Shown here: positions 32,037 through 33,005 of the stretch, piece by piece
Layout: every line of letters begins with the position of its first letter
How positions within the stretch are numbered: position 1 is the first letter of the stretch
From: Bacteroidota bacterium
GTDB lineage: Bacteria; Bacteroidota; Ignavibacteria; UBA10030; BY39
DNA length: 33,005 nucleotides
NCBI GenBank assembly: GCA_030682385.1
Contig: JAUXOG010000039.1
Coordinates: forward strand, 1 to 33,005
Direction of reading: 5' to 3'
Notes under the pieces: generated by a model
Databases searched by the model: none
Told to the model about the DNA's origin: nothing
The model's input: only the letters and a program-made list of their open reading frames with translations
Made by a program: the position numbers and the translations under genes

Positions 32037-33005
32037 ATGAAGCGTGTAGCATTCCATACTTTAGGTTGCAAATTAAATTTTGCTGAAACATCAACTATTG
32101 GCAGACAGTTTATCGAGAACGGATTCACCGTATCTCCATTTGCCGAAAAAGCCGATGTTTATATAATCAATACTTGCAGCGTTTCTCAAAGAGCAGATAG
32201 AGAATGCAAAAAAATTATACGAAGCGCTGTTAGAAAATCGCCGGACGCCTTTATAATTGTAACGGGATGTTATGCTCAACTGCGTCCCGAAGAAGTAGCT
32301 TCTATCGCGGGTGTTGATTTGGTTTTAGGGACACAGGAGAAATTTAATCTCTTCGGTCACTGCAATTCTTTTAAAAAAAATAACTCGCCTCAAGTGTTTG
32401 TTTCCGAAATTAAAGATGCAAACGATTTTGGTCTTGCATATTCGGGTGAAGCTGATGAAAGAACACGAGCATTCTTGAAAGTACAAGACGGTTGCGATTT
32501 TCTATGCTCTTACTGCACAATTCCGCTCGCACGAGGTTCAAGCCGAAGCCAGTCGATCGAAACTTCTGTAACGCAAGCCCGTTGGTTAGCCGAAAAAGGT
32601 TACAAGGAAATTGTTCTTTCAGGAGTTAATGTTGGTGATTTTGGAAAAACAAGCGAAACAAATTTATTGCTGTTACTCAAAGCGCTTGTTGAAGTTGATG
32701 GAATCGAACGAATCAGAGTGAGTTCAATCGAACCAAATTTATTGACTGAGGAATTAGTCAATTTTATTTTAGAGTCGGATAAATTGTGTAATCATTTTCA
32801 TATTCCGTTGCAGAGCGGTTCGAACGAAGTCCTGCGTCTAATGAGGCGCCGGCACACGAGAGAAGATTTTCAAAAGCTGATTGCCTATATCAAATTGAAA
32901 GATAATTCGGCAGGCATCGGTTCGGATGTAATAGTTGGTTTTCCCGGTGAAACGGATGAACTATTCGACGAAACTTATAATTTCCTGCTTGATCTACCAC
33001 TTTCG
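32037..33005 (+). CDS. mtaB: tRNA (t6A37) methylthiotransferase MtaB, 3' end beyond window
   Basis: The first 323 residues are present and open to the window edge. MtaB adds a methylthio group to t6A37 of tRNAs reading ANN codons. The N-terminal cluster cysteines are C11 (LGCKLN), C47 (NTCSV) and C78 (TGCYAQ). The radical-SAM CxxxCxxC is C153, C157 and C160 (DGCDFLCSYC). HIPLQSGSNEVLRLMRRRH and SDVIVGFPGETDE are further family motifs. The HTLGCKLN opening separates MtaB from MiaB and RimO. The ATG lies 17 bases after the T run of the rpsA terminator, so its promoter is unclear. Confidence 0.93.
   Translation, partial: MKRVAFHTLGCKLNFAETSTIGRQFIENGFTVSPFAEKADVYIINTCSVSQRADRECKKIIRSAVRKSPDAFIIVTGCYAQLRPEEVASIAGVDLVLGTQEKFNLFGHCNSFKKNNSPQVFVSEIKDANDFGLAYSGEADERTRAFLKVQDGCDFLCSYCTIPLARGSSRSQSIETSVTQARWLAEKGYKEIVLSGVNVGDFGKTSETNLLLLLKALVEVDGIERIRVSSIEPNLLTEELVNFILESDKLCNHFHIPLQSGSNEVLRLMRRRHTREDFQKLIAYIKLKDNSAGIGSDVIVGFPGETDELFDETYNFLLDLPLS

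Overview
The window is low-to-moderate GC DNA, roughly 35-45% G+C by eye, carrying about 29 protein genes. There is no rRNA, tRNA, CRISPR array or recognisable transposase. Two secreted proteins end in the NYPNPFNP-type C-terminal sorting tail of the type IX secretion system. Together with a KorAB oxidoreductase and a membrane pyrophosphatase, this points to the Bacteroidota/Chlorobiota (FCB) group, most likely an Ignavibacteria-like, mainly uncultured lineage. The exact taxon is inferred, not shown.

Region 1 (125-3470). A minus-strand operon pdxA-ftsE-secreted esterase is read from a promoter near 3134-3162. The esterase has a clear signal peptide but no ATG, GTG or TTG that could start it, so an ATT start just after the ftsE stop is proposed. 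Divergent to pdxA lies a probable 240-nt structured RNA gene with a promoter and a strong intrinsic terminator.

Region 2 (3471-11457). A tandem array of four 53-56 bp hairpin units precedes three plus-strand genes for secreted proteins. The first has an in-frame copy of the hairpin core in its signal-peptide region, and its last third is sharply GC-rich (63%), so it looks like a mosaic. The second and third have T9SS tails. The third is a very large modular protein with a seven-bladed FG-GAP propeller, two carbohydrate-binding-like modules, a LamG-type domain and Fn3-like domains. It is broken by a single-base frameshift near 7320.

Region 3 (11458-17747). These minus-strand genes are pepA, a four-helix-bundle protein flanked by AT-rich repeats, nrnA, a small unknown protein, and korB-korA (2-oxoacid:ferredoxin oxidoreductase).

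Region 4 (17991-25970). typA on the plus strand converges on a long minus-strand operon: prs-rplY-pth-hppA-rpsF-ssb-rpsR-rplI. The two share a bidirectional terminator at 19849-19879. The operon joins nucleotide supply, ribosomal proteins, peptidyl-tRNA recycling and an ion-pumping pyrophosphatase that removes the PPi made in biosynthesis. Its SSB lacks about 22-24 residues of the OB fold.

Region 5 (26146-33005). Plus-strand genes are a six-helix membrane protein, an alpha/beta hydrolase tightly linked to bioY, cmk-ispH, rpsA and the start of mtaB, which runs off the window.

No complete new defence or mobile system was recognised. The most notable signals are the esterase with no canonical start, the orphan RNA, the hairpin repeat inside a coding region, the GC-rich mosaic end, the shortened SSB, and a leader-ORF/terminator arrangement ahead of typA.
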